From Halalkalicoccus jeotgali B3 (GTDB taxonomy: Archaea; Halobacteriota; Halobacteria; Halobacteriales; Halalkalicoccaceae), in NCBI RefSeq assembly GCF_000196895.1, contig NC_014297.1, positions 372,001 through 436,000 on the forward strand: a stretch of 64,000 nucleotides of DNA, read 5' to 3'. How positions within the stretch are numbered: position 1 is the stretch's first letter; each line of letters opens with the position of its first letter. Under the pieces are notes generated by a model. That model was not told where the DNA came from and did not search any database. It was given only the letters and a program-made list of their open reading frames with translations. This document shows positions 29,877-38,725 of the stretch, piece after piece. Both the position numbers and the translations under genes were made by a program.

Positions 29877-31166
29877 TCACGTCCCGTGTTCCCAGCTACC
29901 CATGTACTCGGTCTGGGTGTCGGTCAGCGAGTCGAACTCGACGCCCTCGGCTGCGAGCTTGATCTCGGCGATCTCTTCATCCAGCGCGTCGGGCACGTCG
30001 TGGACGCCCGCCCCGTACTCCTCGCCGCTTTCGGCGAGTTCGCGAACGCACGCTGCTTGGACGCCGAAGGATTGGTCCATCACCTCGACAGGGTGGCCCA
30101 ATGCGATGGGCGCCGCGAGGTTCACCAACCGCCCCTCGGCGATCACGTTCAGCCGCCTGCCGTCGTCCATCTCGTAGGCTTCGACGCCGTCGCGCGCCTC
30201 GTAGCGATCGACCGCCAGGTCCGAGAGCGCGTCAAGGTCGATCTCGATGTCGAAGTGCCCGGCGTTCGCGAGCAACACCCCGTCTTTCATCGTTTCGAAG
30301 TGTTCCCTTACTATTACGTCGCGGTTGCCCGTCGTCGTGAGGAAAACGTCGCCGACCTCGGCGGCCTCGGCCATCGGCATGACCTCGTAGCCCTCCATGT
30401 GAGCCTCGAGCGCCCGGCGGGGTTCGACCTCGGTGACGATCACGTTCGCGTTCTGGCCCGAAGCCTTCTTCGCGACGCCCTTCCCGCAGTAGCCGTAGCC
30501 GCCGACGACGACGTCCTTGCCGGCCCACGAGAGGTTCGTCGTCATGGCGATGCTCGCGAGCGAGGACTCGCCCGTGCCGTGGACGTTGTCGAACAGGCGC
30601 TTCATCGGCGTGTCGTTGACCGCGAAAACGGGGTAGTTGAGCGCGCCGTCTTCGTCCATCGCGCGCAGGCGATGAACGCCCGTGGTGGTCTCCTCACAGC
30701 CACCGAGGATCGAGTCGATCAGTTCGGGGTGCTCGTCGTGGATCGCGGCAACCATGTCCATGCCGTCGTCCACCGTAATGGTGGGTTCGTGGTCGATGAC
30801 GGCCTCGATGGCGGCGTAGTACTCCTCGTCGTCGACGCCGCGAACGGCATACGAGGTGATGTTCTCGTGGTTATCGAGGGCCGCACTTACGTCGTCGTGG
30901 GTCGAAAGCGGGTTACAGCCGGTGATGGCGACCTCCGCGCCGCCGTCGGCGAGCACCTCGACGAGGTTCGCGGTTTTCGCCTCGACGTGCATCGCCATCC
31001 CGATGCGCTCGCCCGCGAACGGTTTCTCCGCCTCGAACTCCTCGCGGAGCTGGGTGAGGATCGGCATGTGCTGGAACGCCCAATCCATCTTGCGTCGGCC
31101 CTCTTCGCGAGCGCTCTCGACATCGTCGAGGTGCTCGCTGATCGGGGAATACGCGGTCTGACTCAT
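29877..31166 (-). CDS. ahcY: adenosylhomocysteinase
   Basis: 429 residues from the ATG at 31166 (MSQTAYSPISEHLDDVE). It has GMAMHVEAKTANLVEVL, EETTTGVHRL, the NAD-binding block VVVGGYGYCGKGVAKKASG and the C-terminal LSDTQ-type ending. It hydrolyses S-adenosylhomocysteine to homocysteine and adenosine. Length suits archaeal AhcY, which lacks the long insert of some bacterial forms. An SAH/MTA deaminase-like gene lies 1.9 kb away, the other route for SAH disposal. Confidence 0.96.
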   Translation of the reverse strand: MSQTAYSPISEHLDDVESAREEGRRKMDWAFQHMPILTQLREEFEAEKPFAGERIGMAMHVEAKTANLVEVLADGGAEVAITGCNPLSTHDDVSAALDNHENITSYAVRGVDDEEYYAAIEAVIDHEPTITVDDGMDMVAAIHDEHPELIDSILGGCEETTTGVHRLRAMDEDGALNYPVFAVNDTPMKRLFDNVHGTGESSLASIAMTTNLSWAGKDVVVGGYGYCGKGVAKKASGQNANVIVTEVEPRRALEAHMEGYEVMPMAEAAEVGDVFLTTTGNRDVIVREHFETMKDGVLLANAGHFDIEIDLDALSDLAVDRYEARDGVEAYEMDDGRRLNVIAEGRLVNLAAPIALGHPVEVMDQSFGVQAACVRELAESGEEYGAGVHDVPDALDEEIAEIKLAAEGVEFDSLTDTQTEYMGSWEHGT

Positions 31167-31197
31167 GGTTTCGGGTGGGTGGCCCGCGCTCAAAACC

Positions 31198-31629
31198 CTA
31201 CCGAAGGTCGTCCCGGTAGTACCTGCCCATCGCGTCGACGAACAGCATCTTGAGCGCGAACGTGAGACAGAAGCCGGCGAGGGTCCGAACGGGGTACTGG
31301 CGGTAGGCCGCATACAGGGTGTAGCAGTACAGGGGGACGTTCACCGCGTTGAGGATCGCGGGGTAGCGAGTTCCGAACATCGGGTTTCCGTCGGCGATCC
31401 ACGCCCGCTCCCCGAGGACGCCCTCGCTCAGCCAGTTGTCGGTGCGTTCGGGTTCGGGGAACAGAACGGGGTTGAGCACGAGAAAGGCGATCACCGCACC
31501 GAGGCGCTTCCAGGCGTGGCGATAGAGCGCGAGCAGCAGTGTCGCACCCGCGAGCATGCGGCTCACACCGCTCCACGGGTTCGCGTGGCGGCGCCACGCC
31601 CGCTCTGACATCGGGTTCCGGATGGCCAT
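31198..31629 (-). CDS. DUF6653-like membrane protein
   Basis: 143 residues with an NPWSGVSRM motif and three or four hydrophobic stretches (MLAGATLLLALYRHAW; LGAVIAFLVLNPVLF; TLAGFCLTFALKMLFVDAMGRYY). NPWSG followed by a helix, and a later LNPVLFPEP, is the pattern I associate with DUF6653, a haloarchaeal and bacterial membrane family of unknown function. It is the gene before ahcY on the same strand, 31 bases upstream. Confidence 0.75.
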   Translation of the reverse strand: MAIRNPMSERAWRRHANPWSGVSRMLAGATLLLALYRHAWKRLGAVIAFLVLNPVLFPEPERTDNWLSEGVLGERAWIADGNPMFGTRYPAILNAVNVPLYCYTLYAAYRQYPVRTLAGFCLTFALKMLFVDAMGRYYRDDLR

Positions 31630-31668
31630 TCGAGAGTGTACGAGCCGAGTCGGGAAGACCGTTTTCGC

Positions 31669-32840
31669 CTACGATCCCTCGCCGACCCGACCGATCGCCC
31701 GGCTCAGGAACAACGGCGTCACGAGCACGGAGACGAACACGAGCGCGAGTACCGCCGAGAACAGCCGCCCGTCGATGACCCCTGCCGCCAGCGCACCCGT
31801 CACGACGACGAGTTCGACGCCGGCCCGCGGGAGCATCCCCACGCCGATGACCAGCGCCTCGTTGCCGGTCTGGCCGGCGATGCGAGCACCGAGATAACTC
31901 CCGCCGACTTTCACGACGACGCCGGTAACAACCACCGCGAAGAGGAACGGATCGGGCGTGAGGAACACGCTCGGATCCAGATGCGCGCCGACGTTCGCGA
32001 AAAACAGCGGGATGAACACCCCGTACGCGATGCCGAACACGCGCCCTCTCGAACGTCCAACTCCGCAAAGCGGGACTCGCTCCCGACGAGCAGCCCGGCG
32101 ACGAGCCCGCCGATGATGAGATCGAGCCCGACCGCGTCCGCGCCGTACGCAAAGAGGAACATGAGCCCCATGATCGCAACGAGGTCGGTCCCTCGCTGAC
32201 GCGAGCGCGCGAGCAACCCAGAGAGACGCCCGATTCCGAAGCGCCCGAACAGCGCGGCGAGCGCGAAAAAGGCGCCGACCGACCCGATGATCCCGAGGAG
32301 CCGGTCCGGGGACGCTCTCGTCCCTTGGCTCGCCATGAGCAACGAGAACGCGATCAGGCCGAGGATTTCGGCGGTCACGGCCGCCCCGACGACGTGGTTG
32401 CCGTATGTGGTATCGAGGCGGTCGAGGTCGATGAAGGTCCGGGCGCTCACCCCGATCGACGTCACGCCGATCGAGATGGCGAGCACCGCCGCGGCCGCAA
32501 ACGAGTATCCGAAGGCGACGCCGACGGCGAGGCCGGCGAGGAACGGTAGGCCGGCGCCGAACAGGGCGATGAGGGCGACCGAACGGCCGCCGCGTTTCAG
32601 CGTCTTCAGGTCGATCTCCTCGTAGCCGGCGTCGAACAACAGGAGGATCGACCCGACCGCCGCGAACAGTGCGAACGTCCCTGCCGGGTCGATGAGCCCG
32701 AGGACGTGGCTGCCGAGGAGGACGCCGACGAGGATCTCCCCGAGGATTGCCGGTTCGCCGAGACGTTCGATGACCTCGCCGGCCGCAAGCGCTGCGAGCA
32801 GCGTCACACCGACGACCAGAAACACCTGACTTTCGACCAT
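31669..32840 (-). pseudogene. cation:proton antiporter (CPA2/KefB-type), frameshifted
   Basis: From the ATG at 32840 (MVESQVFLVVGV) the frame encodes about ten TM segments of a monovalent cation:H+ antiporter (EVIERLGEPAILGEILVGVLLG; LLLFDAGYEEIDL) up to FAELDVREG. It then loses homology and terminates at 31911. The missing part (VFGIAYGVFIPLFFANVGAHLD to SRAIGRVGEGS) continues in a second frame to 31669. One missing base near 32041-32050 explains both halves. Either a recent pseudogene or a sequencing error. Joined, it would be about 390 residues, complete for this family. Confidence 0.85.
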
Positions 32841-32945
32841 CGATCCACCCGTCCGCGTAGACGGTCTGTAGACGTCCGGGCCACTCACAACCCTTTCGCC
32901 GCCAGCAGGCCACAGACCTTTGGGGCGCGCGGCCGATCGGTTTGT

Positions 32946-33101
32946 ATGAGCTACAACGACTCGGGCTACCGGACCACGATCGGCTGGTCGCTACTCAGTT
33001 CGGGTATCGTCACGCTGCTCTTGAAGGCGATGCCCTTCGACTCGCTGTGGTGGGGCCTGTTGTTGATCGCGGTGGGGATCGCCGTGATGGTCTACCGTTA
33101 G
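32946..33101 (+). CDS. 51-residue membrane miniprotein
   Basis: 51 residues beginning MSYNDSGYRTTIGWSLLSSG with two short hydrophobic helices (WSLLSSGIVTLLLKAM and LWWGLLLIAVGIAVMVYR). It is compositionally coding-like, with an ATG and a clean stop, and it overlaps the 3' end of the deaminase by four bases convergently. I recall similar small haloarchaeal proteins but cannot name a family. Function unknown. Confidence 0.65.
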   Translation: MSYNDSGYRTTIGWSLLSSGIVTLLLKAMPFDSLWWGLLLIAVGIAVMVYR

Positions 33102-34384
33102 GCACGCCCGACCAGTTCTACCGCCCGCTTTTCGGCGGTCTCGCGCACTTCTTTCTCGTCGAGCGTCAGGACCTCACGATCGCGCATGAGCACCTCGCCA
33201 TCACAGATCGTGTGTCGCACGTCCGAGCCGCGGACCGCGTACGCGAGGTGGCTCACCGGGTCGTGGGCGGGCGTGAGATGCGGTTTATCGAAGTCGATCA
33301 CGGCGAGGTCGGCGTTCGCACCTGCCTCGATTCTCCCCCCATCGATCCCGATCGCCTCGGCGCTTCCGGCGGTGGCCATCTCCACGACCTGCTCGGCGGG
33401 GACCGCACTGGCATCGTCGGCCGCGAGCTTCCCGATCATCGCTGCGTCGCGCAGCTCGCCGAAGAGGTCGAGGTCGTTGTTCGAGGCCGCGCCGTCGGTG
33501 CCCATTCCTACAGAGACGCCCGCATCGAGCATCGCCTGGACTGGCGCCATCCCGCTCGCGAGCTTCATGTTCGAGGCCGGACAGTGGACGACCCCCATCC
33601 CGGTCTTCGCAAGCAGTTCGATCCCCCGTTCGTCGGTGTGAACGCCGTGGGCGAGGAAGTTTTCCTCCTCTAGTAGCCCGAGTTCGTCGGCGTATTCGAG
33701 GGGGCGGATCCCGCGCTCTCCGACGATCGGCTCGACTTCGTCGCGGGTTTCGTTTATGTGAATGTGGATCGGGACGCCGACCTCACGAGCGCCCTCGACC
33801 GCCATCGAGAGACATTCCTCGGAGACGGTGGTCAGGCTGTGGGGCATCACCGCCGTCGAGAGTCGGCCTTCGGCTTCCCCGTCGAACTCCCGGGCGATCG
33901 CGAGGCTCTCCTCGACGTCCGCGCGGGCGGCCGCCTCGTCCTTGCCGACCGTGACGATCCCGTGGCCCAGACGGGCGCGCATGCCCGCCGAGTCGACGGC
34001 GGCGGCGACCTCCTCGACCTCGAAGTACATATCGGCGAAGGCGGTCGTCCCCGATTTGATCATCTCGACGATCCCGAGTTCCGTGCCCGCCCGCACGTCC
34101 TCGGGGGTGAGTTCGGCCTCGGCGGGCCAGATGTCCTCTTGGAGCCACGCGCCGAGCGGTTTGTCGTCGGCGTATCCCCGAAGAAGCGTCATCGCGGCGT
34201 GGCCGTGGGCGTTGACGAGGCCGGGAATCACCAGCGAGCCCTCGGCGTCCAGGTGCTCGTCGCCTTGGTCGGTTCCGCCGACGGCGAGGACCTCGCCCGC
34301 CGCCTGATCCACCAGTACGTCCGCGCGCTCGACGGTCATATCGGGTAGGAGGACCCGCCCGCCCGCGATCCGCAGTGTCGTCAT
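33098..34384 (-). CDS. SAH / methylthioadenosine deaminase-type amidohydrolase
   Basis: 428 residues from the ATG at 34384 (MTTLRIAGGRVLL). Metal and substrate motifs of the MTA/SAH deaminase group are present: the HxH as NAHGHAAMTLLRGYADD, HIHINETRDEVE, AHGVHTDERGIELL with VVHCPASNMKLASG, and the late Asp in MGTDGAASNNDLDL. It would deaminate S-adenosylhomocysteine, 5'-methylthioadenosine or 5'-deoxyadenosine; the exact preference cannot be read. Convergent with the miniprotein, divergent from hisG. Confidence 0.92.
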   Translation of the reverse strand: MTTLRIAGGRVLLPDMTVERADVLVDQAAGEVLAVGGTDQGDEHLDAEGSLVIPGLVNAHGHAAMTLLRGYADDKPLGAWLQEDIWPAEAELTPEDVRAGTELGIVEMIKSGTTAFADMYFEVEEVAAAVDSAGMRARLGHGIVTVGKDEAAARADVEESLAIAREFDGEAEGRLSTAVMPHSLTTVSEECLSMAVEGAREVGVPIHIHINETRDEVEPIVGERGIRPLEYADELGLLEEENFLAHGVHTDERGIELLAKTGMGVVHCPASNMKLASGMAPVQAMLDAGVSVGMGTDGAASNNDLDLFGELRDAAMIGKLAADDASAVPAEQVVEMATAGSAEAIGIDGGRIEAGANADLAVIDFDKPHLTPAHDPVSHLAYAVRGSDVRHTICDGEVLMRDREVLTLDEKEVRETAEKRAVELVGRA

Positions 34385-34488
34385 GTATCGCGGTTCTCGG
34401 CGCGTTCGCCTCAATCTGCCGGTCCATCGTGGTTCGGTCCACCCGCCGGATCGCAAGGCAGTTGCCACCCCCACGCGAGGGGTGATGT

Positions 34489-35337
34489 ATGAAGATTGCC
34501 GTTCCGAACAAGGGTCGACTCCACGAGCCGACGGTCGAACTGCTCGAACGTGCCGGGCTCCACATCGAAAACGGCGCGAACCGCAAGCTCTACGCCGACA
34601 CCGTCGACCCCGAGGTGTCGATCCTGTATGCGCGGGCGGCTGACATCCCCGAGTACGTCGCCGACGGTGCCGCGGACCTCGGTATCACGGGGCTGGATCA
34701 GGCAAAGGAGGCCGACGCGACGACCCTCGTCGACCTGCTCGATCTGGAGTTCGGGAGCTGTCGGCTCGTCCTCGCCGCACCCGAGGGCGGCGAGATCCGC
34801 GAGACGACTGACCTCGACGGCAAGACCGTCGCCACCGAGTTCCCGAACATCACGTACGAACACTTCGCCCAACGCGGAATCGACCCCGAGATCGTCGAGG
34901 TCAGCGGGGCGACCGAACTCACCCCACACGTCGACATGGCCGACGCGATCGTCGACATCACCTCGACGGGGACGACCCTGCGGATGAACCGACTGGAAAT
35001 CATCGACGAGGTACTTCAGAGCTCGGCCCGGCTGTTCGCCCGCGAGGACGTCGTCGACGAGCCGAAGGTCGAGCAGCTCCGGACGGCGCTCGAATCCGTG
35101 CTGACCGCGAACGGCAAGCGCTATCTCATGCTCAACGCGCCCGAGGACAGACTGGAGGAGATCCGCGAGGCGCTGCCCGGACTCGGCGGCCCGACGGTGA
35201 TGGACATCGCCGGTGAGGGCATGGTCGCGGTCCACGTCGTCGTCGACGAACGCGACGTCTTCGAGACGATCACCCGGATCAAGAAGCTGGGTGCGAGCGG
35301 CATTCTCGTCACCGAGATCGAGCGCCTCGTCGAGTGA
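34489..35337 (+). CDS. hisG: ATP phosphoribosyltransferase (long form)
   Basis: 282 residues. It starts [23 protein letters not shown] and contains [12 protein letters not shown], the PRPP loop [14 protein letters not shown], and a C-terminal ACT-like regulatory domain ending [10 protein letters not shown]. This is the long hexameric HisG that does not need HisZ and is inhibited by histidine. It catalyses the first step of histidine synthesis. No other his genes are near, as usual in haloarchaea. Confidence 0.97.
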   Translation: MKIAVPNKGRLHEPTVELLERAGLHIENGANRKLYADTVDPEVSILYARAADIPEYVADGAADLGITGLDQAKEADATTLVDLLDLEFGSCRLVLAAPEGGEIRETTDLDGKTVATEFPNITYEHFAQRGIDPEIVEVSGATELTPHVDMADAIVDITSTGTTLRMNRLEIIDEVLQSSARLFAREDVVDEPKVEQLRTALESVLTANGKRYLMLNAPEDRLEEIREALPGLGGPTVMDIAGEGMVAVHVVVDERDVFETITRIKKLGASGILVTEIERLVE

Positions 35338-35338
35338 G

Positions 35339-36286
35339 CTACCGCAGGTCCGGAAGCGCGACGCCCTCTCTTATACCGACGCTCCCGCGACGCCACCGCA
35401 CCCACGCGACGGTCGCCAGACAGCCGGCTATCATCGCACAAAAGCCCACGAGGCCGGCCTCCGGGCCGAACGAGCCGCCCGTAACTACCGTCGGACCACC
35501 CTGTTCGACGCCGACGATGCTCGTCCCGAAGTCCATCCCGCTGACCGGGAATCCATACACAGTCCCCTGAAAGAGGTTCCAGGTGACGTGTAGGCCGATC
35601 GGGATCGCGAGTTCGTCCGTCAGGACGTACCCCAACGCGAGCATGACGCCCGCAAACGAGATCGCGAGCGTGCTCACGAGGGTGGCGTTGGGGTTGCTCG
35701 CGTGCAGCGCGCCGAAGACGAGCGAGGAGGCCACGGTGCCGAAGACGATCGCACCCCCGATTCCGAGGGGCCCGCGTGCACCCTCCGCGAGGTTCGTCAG
35801 CAGGTAGCCCCGCAGGAGCAGTTCCTCGTAGATCCCGACGATCAAGAAGAGGACGACGCTCCCGACGACCACCCGGGCCAGCGCCTCACCGGCGAACGCC
35901 CCCGTCACCTCGATCCAGCCGGCCGCGAGTTCGAGGAGGAAGATCCCGGTCATCAACAGCGCGCCGAGCGCCAGCCCGAACCCACAGTCGAGCCACCACT
36001 CCCGGTCGATCCCCATCCCGAAGTCGGCGAACCGACGCCGGTCGACGTATCGTCCGGCCAACCACACTCCGAGGATCGCTCCGAGCCCGCTGAGACCGGT
36101 CGAGAGCACCGTCGCGCCGATGCCGGTGCCCGCAAGCAGCGCCACCTCCAGCACCGAGAGGACCGCAAGCGGCGGCACCACGAGCGCCACCGTGGCGATC
36201 ACGAGGATCACGACCCCGGCGACGATTCGCACCGGTGTTCGCGGCCGTCCCTCTTCGGCGTTCCAGACGGTCGATTTGAGGCTCAT
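35339..36286 (-). CDS. CPBP-family intramembrane protease
   Basis: 315 residues with about eight TM helices. The CPBP (Rce1/Abi) motifs are in order: YEELLLRGYLLT (EExxxR), FGALHASNPNATL and HVTWNLFQGTVYG, which supply the glutamates and histidines of the metalloprotease site. Substrates in archaea are unknown. The stop is only two bases from the stop of hisG. The ATG overlaps the stop of the next upstream gene (36283) by four bases, so both belong to one operon with tbp upstream. Confidence 0.92.
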   Translation of the reverse strand: MSLKSTVWNAEEGRPRTPVRIVAGVVILVIATVALVVPPLAVLSVLEVALLAGTGIGATVLSTGLSGLGAILGVWLAGRYVDRRRFADFGMGIDREWWLDCGFGLALGALLMTGIFLLELAAGWIEVTGAFAGEALARVVVGSVVLFLIVGIYEELLLRGYLLTNLAEGARGPLGIGGAIVFGTVASSLVFGALHASNPNATLVSTLAISFAGVMLALGYVLTDELAIPIGLHVTWNLFQGTVYGFPVSGMDFGTSIVGVEQGGPTVVTGGSFGPEAGLVGFCAMIAGCLATVAWVRWRRGSVGIREGVALPDLR

Positions 36287-36630
36287 GTCGGGGCGGTCCC
36301 CAGCAGTGCGAGCAGGTTCTGCAGGGCGAATCCCAGGAGGAAGCTCACGGTGAAGTGTACGATGGTAATCAGCCCCGAGATGCGATACGATACGTCGTAG
36401 ATCGACCCGATAACGATCAGTTCGGCGACGATCGCAAGGGCCGCCGCCGGAAGCGGCTGTCCGGCAAGCGTCAGCCCGAAAACGATCACCGCAGGGACCA
36501 GCCCCGCGAGGGCGTTCTTGATGGGAACGTCACCCAGAACGTATCTGGCGGCGATATGAAGGGTGAGACAGAACCCGAGCCCGATCACCAGCCCGCTCGC
36601 GACGAAGGTGAGGAGGGCGTCGAGAACCAT
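36283..36630 (-). CDS. small membrane protein of unknown function
   Basis: 115 residues with four predicted helices (LTFVASGLVIGLGFCLTLHIAARYVLG; LAGLVPAVIVFGLTLAG; LAIVAELIVIGSIYDVSY; ITIVHFTVSFLLGFAL). It resembles a haloarchaeal-only membrane family (possibly DUF7473), but I hold this loosely. It is five bases downstream of the tbp stop and overlaps the CPBP protease by four bases, so tbp, this gene and the protease look co-transcribed. Confidence 0.75.
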   Translation of the reverse strand: MVLDALLTFVASGLVIGLGFCLTLHIAARYVLGDVPIKNALAGLVPAVIVFGLTLAGQPLPAAALAIVAELIVIGSIYDVSYRISGLITIVHFTVSFLLGFALQNLLALLGTAPT

Positions 36631-36634
36631 CCGA

Positions 36635-37192
36635 CTACTCGAGGAGGCCCAGGTCCTCGAGTCGGGAGACGATCTTGTCGACGGCGTGTTCGGCGTCGAC
36701 GGGCTGTTTGCCGCCCGTGATCACGAGTTTGCCCGAGCCAAAGAGCAAGGCGACGACCTTCGGCTCGTCGAGCCGGTAGACCAGCCCGGGAAACTGCTCG
36801 GGTTCGTACTCGATGTTCTCGAGGCCGAGCCCGATCGCGATCGCGTTCAGGTTGAGGTTCCGGCCCAGGTCCGCCGAGGTGACGATGTTCTGGACGACGA
36901 TTTCGGGGTCGTCCTGCACCTGGATCTCCAGATCGCGCAGCTTATCGAAGACGATCTGGAGGCTCTCGTGGACGTCGTCGGTGCTCTTTGCGCCCGTACA
37001 GACGATCTTGCCCGAGCGAAAGATGAGTGCCGCGGATTTCGGGTTCTGCGTGCGATACACTAGCCCGGGGAACTGCTCGGGGTCGTAGTCGGCCCCTTCG
37101 AGGTCCATCGCCACGCTCTGGAGATCGAGTTCCTGTCCGATGCCCGTCGACGCGACGACGTTTTCGATGTTGATTGTCTCCTTTGGATCCAT
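36635..37192 (-). CDS. tbp: TATA-box-binding protein
   Basis: 185 residues made of two TBP repeats: INIENVVASTGIGQELDL...FPGLVYRTQNPKSAALIFRSGKIVCTGAKS and IVVQNIVTSADLGRNLNL...FPGLVYRLDEPKVVALLFGSGKLVITGGK. An acidic C-terminus follows. TBP recruits TFB and RNA polymerase. Haloarchaea often have several copies; this one keeps both full stirrups and looks like a main TBP. The gene is read from a perfect 16-bp palindromic TATA region (37216-37231), suggesting autoregulation. Confidence 0.97.
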   Translation of the reverse strand: MDPKETINIENVVASTGIGQELDLQSVAMDLEGADYDPEQFPGLVYRTQNPKSAALIFRSGKIVCTGAKSTDDVHESLQIVFDKLRDLEIQVQDDPEIVVQNIVTSADLGRNLNLNAIAIGLGLENIEYEPEQFPGLVYRLDEPKVVALLFGSGKLVITGGKQPVDAEHAVDKIVSRLEDLGLLE

Positions 37193-37215
37193 CGTTCTCT
37201 TTATAAGACGTATTT

Positions 37216-37231
37216 AACCTTTATAAAGGTT
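37216..37231. promoter_or_regulatory. palindromic TATA element, divergent tbp / trmG10 promoter
   Basis: AACCTTTATAAAGGTT is self-complementary over 16 bases, with a TTTATAAA core. Its centre is about 31 bases from the tbp ATG (37192), the standard distance for a leaderless archaeal promoter. It also lies 65-80 bases upstream of the chosen trmG10 GTG. A second TATA-like CTTTATAAG overlaps 37199-37207. A symmetric TATA can be bound by TBP either way round. Confidence 0.7.
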
Positions 37232-37296
37232 GGTGGGGCGGTGTCGTCCTCTTGCCGACCGGCAGGCTCTTTTCTTCGACCCGCGATCCACCGGAC

Positions 37297-38253
37297 GTGT
37301 ACCTGCTGGAGCTCGCGGGCGAGGACGACGCCTTCGCCCGGTGCGAGGCTCGAAGTGCCGTCACTGACGTCTCCCGGCTCGCACCCGGACTGGCGAGCGC
37401 CCGCGGGATCGACTCGCGTGGAGTACGACGGCTCGCCTACACCCACCGGGCCAGCGAGCTGGTCGGCACTACCGATGCAAGCGTCGAGTCGGCCCGGCTC
37501 CTGCTCGAACTCGCGGGGGTCGAGCGCGGTGGCTCCGTACGCGTGCGTGCCCGTCGGGTGCGCGACACGGCAGTCGACACCCAGCGCGCCGAACGCGAAC
37601 TCGGTTCGGTCCTCGTCGAGCGCGGTTTTTCGGTCGATCTCGAGGAGCCCGACCACGAGCTGCGGGCGGTCTTTTCGGGGGATACCTGCGCGCTGGGCTG
37701 GCTCGCTGCGGCGAGCCGACGCGATTTCGCCGCGCGCGCGCCGACGGACAAACCCTTCTTCCAGCCCGGCAGCATGGACCCTCTCCTAGCGCGCGCGATC
37801 GCGAACATCGCGGGTGCCGGCCCGGGGGCGACGATCCTCGACCCGATGTGCGGGACGGGTGGCGTGCTCGTCGAAGCCGGGCTGGCCGGCGCGCGCGTCA
37901 TCGGGGCGGACGCCCAATGGAAGATGACCCACGGTGCACGCGAGAACCTCGCACATTACGACGTGGAGTTCGACCTGTTTCGCGGCGATGCCACTCGGAT
38001 CCCCCTCCGGGACGGGACGATCGACGGCGTCGTCTTCGATGCGCCCTACGGCCGCCAGTCGAAGATCGAGGGCGAACTGACACCACTCGTCGAAGGGGCG
38101 CTCGGCGAGGCCCGTCGGATCGCCCCCCGCGCCGTCGTCGTTGCCGACCGCCCCTGGACGGATGCCGTCGAATCGGTCGGCTGGACGGTCGAAGACCGTT
38201 TCGAACGGCGGGTCCACGGGTCGCTGACGCGCTATATCTCGGTCCTCGGTTAG
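37297..38253 (+). CDS. trmG10: tRNA (guanine10-N2) methyltransferase
   Basis: 318 residues. I take GTG at 37297 as the start, because the family begins MYxLELxGEDDxFA and this frame reads VYLLELAGEDDAFARCEA there; a TTG at 37252 would add 15 unconserved residues. A THUMP-containing N-terminal half is followed by a Rossmann methyltransferase with DPMCGTGGVLVEAGL (SAM) and the catalytic VFDAPYGRQS. Trm-G10 makes m2G and m2,2G at position 10 of tRNAs. It is divergent from tbp. Confidence 0.92.
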   Translation: MYLLELAGEDDAFARCEARSAVTDVSRLAPGLASARGIDSRGVRRLAYTHRASELVGTTDASVESARLLLELAGVERGGSVRVRARRVRDTAVDTQRAERELGSVLVERGFSVDLEEPDHELRAVFSGDTCALGWLAAASRRDFAARAPTDKPFFQPGSMDPLLARAIANIAGAGPGATILDPMCGTGGVLVEAGLAGARVIGADAQWKMTHGARENLAHYDVEFDLFRGDATRIPLRDGTIDGVVFDAPYGRQSKIEGELTPLVEGALGEARRIAPRAVVVADRPWTDAVESVGWTVEDRFERRVHGSLTRYISVLG

Positions 38254-38687
38254 CTCTCGGCGTCGCGTGCGGCCGTCCGTAGTTCCCGTTCTTCGTCGGT
38301 TTCGGCCGTCAGTTCGGGCATCTCGACCGGCGAGCCGTCACCGTCGACGGCGACGAACGTAAAAGAGGCCTCCGTCGTGTGGGCGGTCTCGCCGGTCCGG
38401 GGATCCTCGCGCCACGCACGGATCCGGACCCGCACGCTCGTCCGCCCGGTCTCGTAGGCGTAGGCCCCGATCCGTGCGATCGCGCCGATCGGGACGGGCT
38501 GTTGGAAGTCGAGTTCGGTCACGCCAGCGGTCACACAGGACTCGCCGGCAAAGCGCATCGCGGCCATCGCGCCGACCTCGTCCATCCACTTCATCAGGGT
38601 GCCGCCGTGGAGCGACTCGTAGTTGTTGGCGTGGTTGGGCTGGACTCGATAGCGGTTCTCGATGCGCGTCTCGGAGAGCGTCACCAT
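38250..38687 (-). CDS. acyl-CoA thioesterase (hotdog fold)
   Basis: 145 residues of the YciA/BACH type. It has VQPNHANNYESLHGGTLMKWMDEVGAMAAMRFAGE, with the catalytic Asp/Glu in the hotdog helix, then TAGVTELDFQQPVPIG and the acidic C-terminal tail. It hydrolyses acyl-CoA to fatty acid plus CoA. It is directly downstream of two short-chain fatty acid transporter-like genes on the same strand, suggesting a role in short-chain acid metabolism. It overlaps the trmG10 end by four bases. Confidence 0.9.
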   Translation of the reverse strand: MVTLSETRIENRYRVQPNHANNYESLHGGTLMKWMDEVGAMAAMRFAGESCVTAGVTELDFQQPVPIGAIARIGAYAYETGRTSVRVRIRAWREDPRTGETAHTTEASFTFVAVDGDGSPVEMPELTAETDEERELRTAARDAES

Positions 38688-38725
38688 GCCCCTCCTTGGC
38701 CGCCGACCGTAATGACTGCGGGCGC

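Noticed and set aside
37252-37296. TTG start for trmG10 giving 15 extra residues
   Set aside because: The family N-terminus begins at the GTG at 37297, and TTG starts are rare in this window.
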